Positions 8,113 to 17,052 of a DNA stretch of 64,000 bases are shown piece by piece. The stretch lies in assembly GCF_000280925.3 (NCBI RefSeq), contig NZ_CP012109.1:1860001-1924000 (forward strand). Direction: 5' to 3'. A program made the translations under genes and the position numbers. Source of the stretch: Myxococcus hansupus (GTDB lineage: Bacteria > Myxococcota > Myxococcia > Myxococcales > Myxococcaceae). The notes beneath the pieces were generated by a model, which had not been told where the DNA came from, made no database searches, and worked only from the letters and a program-made list of their open reading frames with translations. Every line of letters starts with the position of its first letter. Position 1 is the stretch's first letter.

Positions 8113-8232
8113 GGGAGACTCCTGATGGGGCGAGGCGCTGCTCCGGTCCTGCCACACGGTGCCGTGACGTGGGAAGTCCGTTCCACTCGTCCCGGGCTCC
8201 GTCCCGAAGGGCGAGCGCGGGGCTCTCGCCCT

Positions 8233-10980
8233 TCACAGGTTCCGCTGGAGTCGCTCCTGGGCCTTCACGATGGCGGCCGTGCGGGTGGTGACGTCCAGCT
8301 TGGCGAAGACGTTCCGCAGGTGCCATTTGGTCGTGGAGAGCGCCACGTTGGAGCGCTCGCTGATCTCCTGGTTGCTCAGCCCCTGCGCGAGCAGCTTGAG
8401 CATCTGGAGTTCACGCTCGGTGAGCGGCTCCAAGGGCGCGGCGGGAGGCGCCGCGAACTCCCGGGGCACCTGGGCCCCCGCTGACAACAGGTCCTGGTAC
8501 CGCGTGGTGTACCGGTCGGGCAGGGCGTGACTCAGCTTCCGCTGTCGGGCGGCGGCGATGACGACCTCCTGCAAACCCGGCGTCTCGTCGAACACGCTGC
8601 GCCCGAAGCCGAACCGCTGCACGAGCGCGAAGCCCCGATTGAGCGCGGCGAATGCCGCCAGCGCATCCCCGGCCCGCCAGTGGCACACCGCGAGGGTGGC
8701 CAACAGCGCTGTCTCACGCGACACGTAGCCGACTTCATGCGCGCTGGCGCGCAACGTCTCCAGGATGGCGTGCGCCTTGTCGTGCCTGCCGCGAACCATC
8801 ATCACCCACGCCTGGGCCAGCCCGAGCCGTTCCCACGTCTCGTCGTAGAATCGCCGCTCACTCCACTCGCCGCGCCGCATGCGCTCGCCCAGGCCGAACT
8901 CTTGCGCTACCACGCGCATCCGCGCGGGGGACTGTTCCACCAGGTACAGGCGAATCTTCTCCCCGCACACGTGGGCCAGGAAGCGCGTCTGGTGGCTGCC
9001 TTCGAGGACGCCGTGGAGGTAGTCCAGGAGCCGGTAGGCCTCCGCGTACTTCCCGCGGACCGTCTTGATGCGGGCCAGCATGAGGTAGGCGAGGGCGAAG
9101 GTCTCGAACACGGAGGCCTGGGGCAACAGCGGGAGCACCTCGACGCAGAGCGCTTCGGCCTCGTCGAGCCGGTTCTGCTCGTAGCGGGCGTTGGCCAACG
9201 CGGTGGCCGCGTTCACCCAGACGGGGTTGCGCCGTCCTCGGCTCGCGCGTGCGAAGGCCTGCTCACAGCGTTCCGCGGCGTCCTTCATGTTCCCCTGTGC
9301 CCGGTCCGCCAGCGCGACGAGCGAGTCCGTGTAGCCGACCAGGAACGGGTTGTTGAGGACCTGCAGTGTCTCCCGCGCGCTGAGCGCGAGCCGGCGCATC
9401 GCATCGAAGCGGTTCATCCGGAGCGCCTGATAAGCCTTCGCCGCCAGCACCGCGCCCGCGACGAAGCCATCCGCCTCCTCGGCGCCCGGAGACGCATCCA
9501 GGTCCACGCCTGAATCCGGAGCCGACTCGGACAGCACCGCGTGCAGCAGTCCGAGGTGCGCCAGCCGCTTCGACAGTCGCTCGTACTCCGGCGAGTCCAG
9601 GGGATACGCCGTCTCGAGATGGTATCGCGCGTCCTTCATCGCGGCGGTCGCATGCGCGAAGCGGCGGGACAGGATGAGGCACGCGATGTGCCCAACGCAG
9701 AGCGCGGGTGAGCGGATGACCTCCTCCGCCGTCAGCTTCGCGGTCCATTGAAGGACGGAGGCAATCTCGCCCTCGCGCATCCACGACTCCATGCAGCGCG
9801 CGGTGAGCTCCAGGCACCACGCCCTGTCCCCCGACGCGAACGCGTGCGTGAGCGCCTCTTCCGGCATCGCGTGCTCCGAGAACCACGTACTCGCCGCGCG
9901 GTGCAGCCCGGGGACGCGGTCGCCGTAGTCACAGGCGAGCTGCGCCCGAAGGACGTCGAGGAACAGCGGATGGTACCGGTACCATTGATGCTCGGCGTCG
10001 AGCGGTTGGATGAAGAGCTGCGACCGCTCGAGGTTCGCCAGAAGGGCGGGACCGCGGGTGATGTCCATGAGGGCGTTGCAGAGCTCCCCGTTGAGGTGCT
10101 CCACCACCGAACTCAGGACCAGGAACTCGCGCACTTCATCCGACTGCTCGCGCAGCACGGCGTCCGCCAGATACCGGGCGATGTCGTGGTTGGACCCAAT
10201 CGCCTTCCTCAGCGCGTCACTGACGCCCGCGTTCTCCCCGGCGGACAGCAGTGCCAGCTTGACGCCCGCGACCCAGCCCTCGGTGCGAGAGCGCAGCGAC
10301 TCCACGTCCTCGGGCGTGAGCGAGGCGCCACACAGGCGCAGCCCCAGCTCACGGATGGCCTCGCCATCCAGGCTCAAGTCCCGGGCATCCAGCGTCACGA
10401 GCTGCTCGGAGAGCTTCAGCCTGGCCAGGTCCAGCGCTGGCGGGCAGCGCGAGGCAACCACCCAATGCACGTGCGGCGGCGAATGGTCGAGCAGGTATGA
10501 AAAGGCCCGCACCAGGGCCTGTTCGCGCAGCACATGGAAGTCGTCCAGCACGACGACGAGCTCTCGGCCCAGGTTCCAGAGGCTCCGCAGCAGGACGGCC
10601 GTCGCGTGTTCGGGCTGGCCCGTGCTGTACGCATCGAACTCGGGCGCGGCTCGGCGAATCGCCCCGGCCAGATAGGAGAAGAACCGTTCGGGTGCGTTGT
10701 CCTGTGCGTCGAGCGACAGCCACGCGAGCAGGTGGGGCGCGCGTGCCTCGCGAAACCACTGCGTCAGCAGCGTGGTCTTCCCCGAGCCGAGCGGGGCGGA
10801 GACCAGCACCAGTTTGCCGTGGACGCCCTGGTCGATTCTCCGCAGAGCCGCGGCGCACGGCACCAGCACGGAGGCCGTTCGCGGTGGGGAGAGCTTCGTT
10901 GGCAGCAGATGGGACACGGGCTCGTCCGCCCCCGGCGGTGTCGCGTGAGGGCTCCACGATGCGTTTCGAAGGCGCGGCAT
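8233..10980 (-). CDS. MalT/LuxR-type STAND ATPase transcription regulator
   Basis: 915-residue regulator in the size and layout of MalT/AlkS. P-loop SAPLGSGKTTLL at ~61-72, Walker B LVVVLDDFH at ~141-149, a winged-helix/arm region, then a long superhelical TPR-like region (~400-830), and a C-terminal LuxR HTH starting LTERELQMLKLLAQGLSNQEI and ending TRTAAIVKAQE. Such proteins bind ATP and an inducer, oligomerise and activate neighbouring promoters. It is divergent from the beta-propeller/di-haem gene across a 305-bp gap with repeats, so that gene is the obvious candidate target. The inducer is unknown. Confidence 0.93.
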   Translation of the reverse strand: MPRLRNASWSPHATPPGADEPVSHLLPTKLSPPRTASVLVPCAAALRRIDQGVHGKLVLVSAPLGSGKTTLLTQWFREARAPHLLAWLSLDAQDNAPERFFSYLAGAIRRAAPEFDAYSTGQPEHATAVLLRSLWNLGRELVVVLDDFHVLREQALVRAFSYLLDHSPPHVHWVVASRCPPALDLARLKLSEQLVTLDARDLSLDGEAIRELGLRLCGASLTPEDVESLRSRTEGWVAGVKLALLSAGENAGVSDALRKAIGSNHDIARYLADAVLREQSDEVREFLVLSSVVEHLNGELCNALMDITRGPALLANLERSQLFIQPLDAEHQWYRYHPLFLDVLRAQLACDYGDRVPGLHRAASTWFSEHAMPEEALTHAFASGDRAWCLELTARCMESWMREGEIASVLQWTAKLTAEEVIRSPALCVGHIACLILSRRFAHATAAMKDARYHLETAYPLDSPEYERLSKRLAHLGLLHAVLSESAPDSGVDLDASPGAEEADGFVAGAVLAAKAYQALRMNRFDAMRRLALSARETLQVLNNPFLVGYTDSLVALADRAQGNMKDAAERCEQAFARASRGRRNPVWVNAATALANARYEQNRLDEAEALCVEVLPLLPQASVFETFALAYLMLARIKTVRGKYAEAYRLLDYLHGVLEGSHQTRFLAHVCGEKIRLYLVEQSPARMRVVAQEFGLGERMRRGEWSERRFYDETWERLGLAQAWVMMVRGRHDKAHAILETLRASAHEVGYVSRETALLATLAVCHWRAGDALAAFAALNRGFALVQRFGFGRSVFDETPGLQEVVIAAARQRKLSHALPDRYTTRYQDLLSAGAQVPREFAAPPAAPLEPLTERELQMLKLLAQGLSNQEISERSNVALSTTKWHLRNVFAKLDVTTRTAAIVKAQERLQRNL

Positions 10981-11067
10981 GGGTGCGTACCCCTTTGGCC
11001 GGTTGCGTCAGTCAGTAGACCACGGAAAACGTGCGAATCGGGTCAGTCGCCCCTGCGGCAATCACAT

Positions 11068-11110
11068 CGCAAATGTCAGGAATGCCACATCACAATGCGC
11101 CACATGTGCG
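11068..11110. promoter_or_regulatory. Possible operator in the regulator/cytochrome divergent gap
   Basis: CGCAAATGT (11068) and ACATGTGCG (11102) form an inverted repeat with one mismatch; between and within lie two direct GCCACAT copies 15 bp apart (11084, 11099). MalT-family regulators bind direct repeats in such gaps. Position only; binding not shown. Confidence 0.3.
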
Positions 11111-11186
11111 GTTTCGCGGCCTTGCGGCGCGGGTGTCCAGGGCTGAAAGGCTGACGCGACGTGTCGGTGATTGCCTTTGCAGGGGA

Positions 11187-11208
11187 GGGAGGGGCCGTTT
11201 CCCCTCCC
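11187..11208 (+). promoter_or_regulatory. GC hairpin in the leader of the cytochrome gene
   Basis: Perfect 8-bp inverted repeat GGGAGGGG / CCCCTCCC with a 6-nt loop, 78 nt before the start codon. It could be an attenuator or a leader structure; there is no T-run directly after it. Confidence 0.3.
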
Positions 11209-11285
11209 TTCGGTGGGGGCATTGTCGTGGAGCCCACTGGTACTTCGCGGACAGCAACGCTTCCCCGTCTCGTGAGGTGAGCCAT

Positions 11286-14171
11286 ATGGTGGGTACTCAG
11301 CAAGTGGGCGCGAGCAGGAGTCGCTGGCGCGCTCGGGCCATTTCGTTGTGCGCCGTGGCGTCGTTGTTGACGGCCTTCACCGCCGCGGCCCAGGCGCCCT
11401 CATTCATCACGTTCGACAGCGCGCACGTCCGCCCCCTGGCGCTCTCTCCAGATGGGACGCGGCTCTTCGCCGTCAACACGCCGGACAACCGCCTGGAGGT
11501 GTTCTCGGTCACCAGCGCCGGGCTCTCGCTCATCGCGGAGGTCCCCGTGGGCCTGGAGCCTGTCGCGGTCGCCGCGCGCAGCAACACGGAAGTCTGGGTG
11601 GTCAACCACCTGTCGGACAGCATCAGCGTGGTCAGTCTGGTGGGGACGCCGCGCGTGGTCCGCACGCTGCTGGTGGGGGACGAACCGCGCGACATCGTCT
11701 TCGCGGGCACCAACGGCCTGGCCTTCATCACGACCGCGCACCGGGGCCAGCACCGCACCGACGCCTCCATCTCCCGCGTCCCCGGTGCGGGGGACCCACA
11801 GCTCACAACGCCAGGCGTGGGGCGCGCGGACGTCTGGGTCTTCAACCCGGCCTCGCTGGGGGCGACCCTCGGTGGGACGCCCGTGCGCATCGTGACGCTC
11901 TTTGGCGATACGCCGCGCGGGCTCGCGACCAGCCCGGACAAGAAGACTGTCTATGCGGCCATTGCCCAATCCGGCAATCAGACGACCTCCGTGAACCTGG
12001 ACAGCGTCTGTGATGGGTTCAACGAGCGAGGGCTGTGTCTCGTCTTTCCCGACACGTTTCCCTTTGGCAACAACATCCTGCCGGGTGGCCTGCCCGGGCC
12101 CTCGACGAACTTCGAGGGTGCGAAGGCGCCGGAGACCGCCCTCATCGTCAAATGGAACCCGTCCGCGGGGCAGTGGCAGGACCCGACGGGCCGCAACTTC
12201 AACAACGGCGTGCGCCTGCGCCTGCCGGACAAGGACGTCTTCGCCATCAACGCGGACACGCTCCAGGAGACGGCCTCCTTCTCGGGGGTGGGGACCACCC
12301 TCTTCAACCTGGCCACGAACCCGAGGTCGGGCGTGGTCTACGTCTCCAACAGTGAGGCCCACAACCTGACCCGCTTCGAGGGCCCCGGTGAGTTCGGCGG
12401 CACCACGGTGCAGGGCAACCTCGCGCAGATGCGCATCACCGTCATCTCCGGCGGCTCGGTATTCCCCCGGCATCTGAACAAGCACATCGACTACTCGAAG
12501 CTGGCCGGGAAGCCCGGCTTTGACGCGACGGCGAAGAACCACAGCCTCTCCACGCCGACGGAGATGGTCGTCTCCCAGGACGGCACGAAGCTGTACGTGG
12601 TGGCCTTCAGCTCGAGCAAGATTGGTGTCTTCGACACGGCGGCATTGGAGAGCAACAGCTTCAACCCGCGCACCGCGAGCGCCAACTACATCCCGGTGAG
12701 TGGCGGTGGCCCCAGCGGCCTGGTGTTGGATGAGGCGCGCAACCGCCTCTACGTGATGACCCGCTTCGACAACGCGGTGAAGGTCATCGACCTGGCGACC
12801 AAGGGGGAGCTGTCCTCGGTGCCGCTCTACAACCCGGAGCCCGCTTCTGTCGTCCAGGGACGCCCGTTCCTGTACGACGCGGACTTCTCATCGGCGAACG
12901 GTGAGTCGTCCTGCGCCAGTTGCCACATCTTCGGTGACAAGGACGAGCTGGCCTGGGATTTGGGGAACCCCGACGCGCCGGTGACGACCAACCCCATCAG
13001 CAAGCGGCTCGCGAGCGACCTCGAGATTGGTCTCTTCCGAGCGTTCACGGGGCATCCCAGCTCGTCCATCAACGGGACGGGCAATCAGAACCAGTTCCAC
13101 CCGATGAAGGGGCCCATGACGACGCAGACCCTGCGCGGCATGACCCACGGGGGTGCTATGCACTGGCGAGGTGACCGCTCGAATGGCTTCTTCGGTGTCG
13201 ACGCGAAGGCGGAGGACCTGTCCTTCAAGAACTTCATCGTCGCCTTCCCGGAGTTGTTGGGCCGCGCGTCGATGCCCACGGAGGCGGAGATGAACAAGTT
13301 CACGTCCTTCCAGCTCCAGGTCCAGCTTCCGCCGAACCCCATTCGCAGGCTGGATAACGCGCTCACGGCGTCGCAGAAGGCGGGCAGCGACTTCTACTTC
13401 GGCAGTCGCCGCGTGGACGGTATCGCGATTGGTGCGGACAACGGCTTCAACTGCAACGGCTGCCACACCATCGACGGCGCGCAGGGCTTCTTCGGAACCG
13501 ACACCGGTGCCAGCTTCGAGGGCATCAGCCAGATCATGAAGATTCCCCACGTGCGGAACATGTACACGAAGGTCGGCATGTTCGGGTTCCCGGACAACAG
13601 CTTCTTCATGCACTCGGAGACCGGGCAGATGGGGGACCAGATTCGCGGCTTCGGTTACACGCATGACGGCGCGGTGGACACGCTGTTCCGCTTCTTCAGC
13701 GCCATCGTGTTCTCCAACACCAGCATCGGTGGGCCGTTGGTCGGCTTCCGGAACGACACCGAGCGCCGGCAGATGGAGGACTTCATGATGGCGGCGGACA
13801 GCGACCTGGCGCCGATTGTCGGCCAGCAGGTGACGCTCACGGGGGCGACGGCGGCCTCCGTGGGGCCTCGCATCGACCTGCTGATTGCCCGCGCCCGCGC
13901 GCCCTTCGCCTCGAAGATTCTGGGAGGCGCGACCCATGAAGCCGACCTGGTGGCGAAGGCCGCGGTGGGCAACCGGGTGAAGGGCTTCCTGTACGAGCGT
14001 GCGTTGGGGACATGGAAGCCGGATGACGGTGGCGCGAACATCACCACCACCGCGCTTCGGGCGCTGGCGAACACTGCGGGGCAGGAGGTGACCTTCACCG
14101 CGGTGCCGCCCGGCTCCGGCAGGCGCATCGCGCTCGACCGGAACCTGGACGGACGGCTCGACGGCCAATAG
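11286..14171 (+). CDS. Exported beta-propeller / di-haem cytochrome c peroxidase-like protein
   Basis: 961 residues. A Sec signal peptide (AISLCAVASLLTAFTAAAQA) is followed by a YncE/NHL-like beta-propeller (~40-530; repeats such as LALSPDGTRLFAVN and GGPSGLVLDEARNRLYV). The C-terminal half resembles the MauG/CcpA di-haem fold with two haem c sites, CASCH at ~543-547 and CNGCH at ~723-727, then a long stretch with GFNC, GQMGDQIRGFGYTHDG motifs. The ATG at 11286 has GAGGTGAG 6 nt upstream; the frame extends further back but without signal-peptide sense. Likely a periplasmic or outer-surface redox enzyme; substrate unknown. Divergent from the MalT-like regulator. Confidence 0.85.
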   Translation: MVGTQQVGASRSRWRARAISLCAVASLLTAFTAAAQAPSFITFDSAHVRPLALSPDGTRLFAVNTPDNRLEVFSVTSAGLSLIAEVPVGLEPVAVAARSNTEVWVVNHLSDSISVVSLVGTPRVVRTLLVGDEPRDIVFAGTNGLAFITTAHRGQHRTDASISRVPGAGDPQLTTPGVGRADVWVFNPASLGATLGGTPVRIVTLFGDTPRGLATSPDKKTVYAAIAQSGNQTTSVNLDSVCDGFNERGLCLVFPDTFPFGNNILPGGLPGPSTNFEGAKAPETALIVKWNPSAGQWQDPTGRNFNNGVRLRLPDKDVFAINADTLQETASFSGVGTTLFNLATNPRSGVVYVSNSEAHNLTRFEGPGEFGGTTVQGNLAQMRITVISGGSVFPRHLNKHIDYSKLAGKPGFDATAKNHSLSTPTEMVVSQDGTKLYVVAFSSSKIGVFDTAALESNSFNPRTASANYIPVSGGGPSGLVLDEARNRLYVMTRFDNAVKVIDLATKGELSSVPLYNPEPASVVQGRPFLYDADFSSANGESSCASCHIFGDKDELAWDLGNPDAPVTTNPISKRLASDLEIGLFRAFTGHPSSSINGTGNQNQFHPMKGPMTTQTLRGMTHGGAMHWRGDRSNGFFGVDAKAEDLSFKNFIVAFPELLGRASMPTEAEMNKFTSFQLQVQLPPNPIRRLDNALTASQKAGSDFYFGSRRVDGIAIGADNGFNCNGCHTIDGAQGFFGTDTGASFEGISQIMKIPHVRNMYTKVGMFGFPDNSFFMHSETGQMGDQIRGFGYTHDGAVDTLFRFFSAIVFSNTSIGGPLVGFRNDTERRQMEDFMMAADSDLAPIVGQQVTLTGATAASVGPRIDLLIARARAPFASKILGGATHEADLVAKAAVGNRVKGFLYERALGTWKPDDGGANITTTALRALANTAGQEVTFTAVPPGSGRRIALDRNLDGRLDGQ

Positions 14172-14254
14172 CCGTCAAAGCCAGAAGGGTGGGGCGGGGG
14201 CACGTCGCAACGCGTGCAAGGCGCAATGCCTCCGCTCCCTGCGCGGCAACGGCT

Positions 14255-14282
14255 GGAGCGCGCAGATGCGCGAACGCGCTCC
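14255..14282. terminator. Hairpin between convergent genes
   Basis: Perfect 8-bp arms GGAGCGCG / CGCGCTCC around 12 nt, lying between the ends of the convergent cytochrome and oxygenase genes. Confidence 0.45.
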
Positions 14283-14289
14283 CGCTCAC

Positions 14290-15048
14290 TCAGGATCGCG
14301 GAGTCACCCAGATGGCGCTGTGGGGCTCCGGCGCGTCGGGGGAGGTCTCCGCCGTGAAGAAGTAGGCCGCGACGGCGGCGCGCCCCCGGCCTTCCGGGCA
14401 CGCCAGGGCCGTGGGATGGCCATGCCAATGGTCATCGCCGTGAGCCATCACGACCAGCCGGTCGAGCAGCGGCGCAATCCGTGTCTCGCACCGTGAGAGG
14501 TCGCTGCTCCACAACTCGAGGTCTCCGCCCCACGCCTGTTCCCAGCCCGGGTTCAGATAGTAGAGGACGGTGAGCCGCCGCGTGAGCGCGCGGAAGCGGT
14601 CCCGGTTGAAGTCGGCATGCAGCGCCAGATGACCCCCACGCAACGTGAGGTGCAGCCCCGCTCCGCGGAAATGCGGATCCGGAATGAGTCCCTGGACGCC
14701 GGTGAGCGTCTCCAGGAAGTCGATGAACGCCATCCCGGAGAACTCTGAAAGCAGGTGCCGAAGCGGGCCGGGAACGTCCTCGAAGGCCTTGCGCTGAAGC
14801 TGCCCCAGCCGCGCCGCCTGCTCCGGATGGTCACGTCGCTTCCAACTGGCCTCGGTGGCACCGGGAAAGATGTCCGCGAGCCCGGTTGCCAGCGGCGTTC
14901 CCAGGAATCCATCGATGACGACGTGGGGATGCGGCCGCGCCGTTCCGTATCCGTCACGATGTGCCAACGCGAGCGCGCGAAGCGCCGCCCGGTCGAGAAA
15001 GAAACTGGGACCTCGCAGCGGGCCTTCATCCAGGGTCGCGACGCTCAC
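14290..15048 (-). CDS. 2-oxoglutarate/Fe(II)-dependent oxygenase (prolyl-4-hydroxylase-like)
   Basis: 252 residues. The iron ligands appear as HAD in GGHLALHADFNRD (His-x-Asp) and the distal His in VVMAHGDDHWHGHP; LTVLYYLNPGWEQAWGGDLELW is the strand between them, conserved in P4H-type enzymes. These oxidise protein side chains or small molecules using 2-oxoglutarate and O2. The GTG start (MSVATLDEGP) has AGGAGC just upstream; the frame stays open further but without related sequence. Divergent from the M48 peptidase gene with an 84-bp gap. Confidence 0.85.
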   Translation of the reverse strand: MSVATLDEGPLRGPSFFLDRAALRALALAHRDGYGTARPHPHVVIDGFLGTPLATGLADIFPGATEASWKRRDHPEQAARLGQLQRKAFEDVPGPLRHLLSEFSGMAFIDFLETLTGVQGLIPDPHFRGAGLHLTLRGGHLALHADFNRDRFRALTRRLTVLYYLNPGWEQAWGGDLELWSSDLSRCETRIAPLLDRLVVMAHGDDHWHGHPTALACPEGRGRAAVAAYFFTAETSPDAPEPHSAIWVTPRS

Positions 15049-15132
15049 GCGCGCTCCTATAGCAGAACGGACCGGGTGGAGTGGGAGAGGCGCGCGTGAC
15101 GCGAGGTGCGCTAGACTCTGTCGACACGTCCT

Positions 15133-16977
15133 ATGTCCTCCCAGAAATCTCCCGGCTTTCTCCGCAGCTATGTGCTGCCTGCTCTCTGGCTTTTCGCCCT
15201 GCCGCTGTTCGGTGTCTGGTTCTCCAGCCACGCCACGGGCCGCTTCGACTCGCAGGTGTTTGAATCCATTGAAAAGCAGATTGCACGCGACACCGAGGTC
15301 AGCGAGGCGGACCGTCAGGAGGTGCTCGACTTCTACCGCGCGGTGCCCGCGTCCATGGCCTGCTTGAGCGACGACCCGGAGCTGGCGAACTATCGCAACA
15401 ACCTGGGGAAGGCGTGCTCGGACCTGAATCAATTCGAGTGGGCGTCCCTGGCGTCCTGGGGCCTGCTGGCGCTGGGCCTTGTCTCCACCATGATCGCGCT
15501 CCTCTGTGGTCTGGCCGCGTTCGTCTCACGGCCCTTCCAGTACGGCAGCTTCGTGGTGGGCTGGCTCGTGCTCCGCGTCACCAGTGCGGTTCAGGTGCTG
15601 GGCCAGGGCGCGCTGCTCGTGTGGCTCTCCTACTGGATGACGGCGCTGTGGATGGAGCGCTACTACCCGAAGCTCATCGGCATCATGGCCATCCTGGCCG
15701 GCGGCGCGGTGTTCCTGGTCGTGGTGGCCATCTTCCGCCGCCCGCCCTCGGACTTCGACGTGGAGGCGGAGGAAATCACCGAGGCGCGCGCCCCGGAGCT
15801 GTGGGCGTGCGTGCGCCGGCTCTGCGCGCGGCTCCAGACGTCACCGCCCGACCACATCCTCGCCGGCATCGACGCCAACTTCTTCGTGACCGAGCACGAG
15901 GTGCGCGTGGGAGAGCGTACGCTGACCGGCCGCACGCTCTTCGTGAGCCTGTCCCTGCTGCGCCTGCTGGAGCGCTCCGAGGCGGAGGCGGTGCTGGCGC
16001 ACGAGATGGGGCACTTGCTGGGCGGTGACACGGGGCACAGCAAGCGACTGGCGCCCAAGCTCGCGCACTTCGGCCACTACCTGCAGCAGCTCTACGACGG
16101 TGGCATGACGCGGCCTGTCTTCTATTTCATGATGGCCTACCGCGGCCTGTTCGAGCTGTCGCTGGGCCGCAGCCGGCGCGCCAGTGAGCTCGCGGCGGAC
16201 CGGTTGGCGGCGGGGGTGACCTCGGGGCAGGACATCGCCCGTTCGTTGGTGAAGGTGGGCGCGTACGCGAGCTTCCGTGATCGCGTGGAGGCGAAGCTCT
16301 TCGCCGAGGACGCGCAGCACCAGACGGTGGCCATCGCGGACCGGGTGGCGCATGGCTTCTCGGCGTATGCCCAGTCGGACACCGTGCATGACGACCTGCA
16401 GGGGGCCGTGACGCCCCATCCCTTCGACTCCCACCCGCCGTTGGCCGCGCGCATGGAGAACGTGGGGGCCCACCTGAATCCCGAGGACATGGTGCAGTTG
16501 CTGCTCAATCCGGTGGAGTCGACGTGGGCGGACACCGTCCAGGACGCGGATGCCATCGAGGCTCGGCTGTGGGGCGCCTACGAGGCGCGTTTCGCGCAGG
16601 CCCATGACCTGTCCCTGGCCTACCGTTACGAGCCCTCCACGGACGCGGAACGCGCGCATGTGGAGAAGCACTTCCCGCCGCTCGTGTTCGAGGGCAAGGA
16701 CGCTGGCTTCGACGTTCAGATGGACTTCTCGCAGGTGAGCTACGGGGAATGGGAAGAACCCATCCTGTTCGAGCAGATCGCCTCGGCCACCACGGCGGAC
16801 CGCCTGTTCAAGAAGTACCTGGACCTGGAAATCTCCGGAGCGGGGCGCTTCAAGAACCGCCGCTCCATCTGTTTGAGCAAGCTGCGCGAGCCGGACGCCT
16901 TGCTCCAGGCCTTCGAGCGCTACCTGTCGCGGCACCGAATCATGAAGGAGCACCGCGCAGGCGCGCAGGCCGCTTGA
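15133..16977 (+). CDS. Membrane-embedded M48-family zinc peptidase
   Basis: 614 residues. TM segments near 10-30, ~110-130, 140-165 and ~180-200 precede a cytoplasmic or periplasmic zincin domain with HEMGH (His290, Glu291, His294) and the third-ligand region SELAADRLAA (~350), as in HtpX/Ste24-type peptidases. The C-terminal ~150 residues are a soluble helical part with no recognised domain. Likely role is membrane-protein quality control. A perfect 13-bp hairpin follows. Confidence 0.88.
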   Translation: MSSQKSPGFLRSYVLPALWLFALPLFGVWFSSHATGRFDSQVFESIEKQIARDTEVSEADRQEVLDFYRAVPASMACLSDDPELANYRNNLGKACSDLNQFEWASLASWGLLALGLVSTMIALLCGLAAFVSRPFQYGSFVVGWLVLRVTSAVQVLGQGALLVWLSYWMTALWMERYYPKLIGIMAILAGGAVFLVVVAIFRRPPSDFDVEAEEITEARAPELWACVRRLCARLQTSPPDHILAGIDANFFVTEHEVRVGERTLTGRTLFVSLSLLRLLERSEAEAVLAHEMGHLLGGDTGHSKRLAPKLAHFGHYLQQLYDGGMTRPVFYFMMAYRGLFELSLGRSRRASELAADRLAAGVTSGQDIARSLVKVGAYASFRDRVEAKLFAEDAQHQTVAIADRVAHGFSAYAQSDTVHDDLQGAVTPHPFDSHPPLAARMENVGAHLNPEDMVQLLLNPVESTWADTVQDADAIEARLWGAYEARFAQAHDLSLAYRYEPSTDAERAHVEKHFPPLVFEGKDAGFDVQMDFSQVSYGEWEEPILFEQIASATTADRLFKKYLDLEISGAGRFKNRRSICLSKLREPDALLQAFERYLSRHRIMKEHRAGAQAA

Positions 16978-16996
16978 GACAGCCCGCGGATACGCG

Positions 16997-17027
16997 CGAT
17001 GGGGCGCTCGTTCGGAGCGCCCCATCG
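16997..17027. terminator. Bidirectional hairpin terminator
   Basis: Perfect 13-bp inverted repeat CGATGGGGCGCTC / GAGCGCCCCATCG with loop GTTCG, between the convergent M48 and DUF4034 genes. Confidence 0.75.
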
Positions 17028-17052
17028 CCCGCAGGCGGCCATGCGTCGCGGC

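Noticed and set aside
11084-11110. Sigma-54 promoter (-24/-12) for the divergent pair
   Set aside because: The TGGCA and TTGC elements on the minus strand are about 4 bp too far apart.
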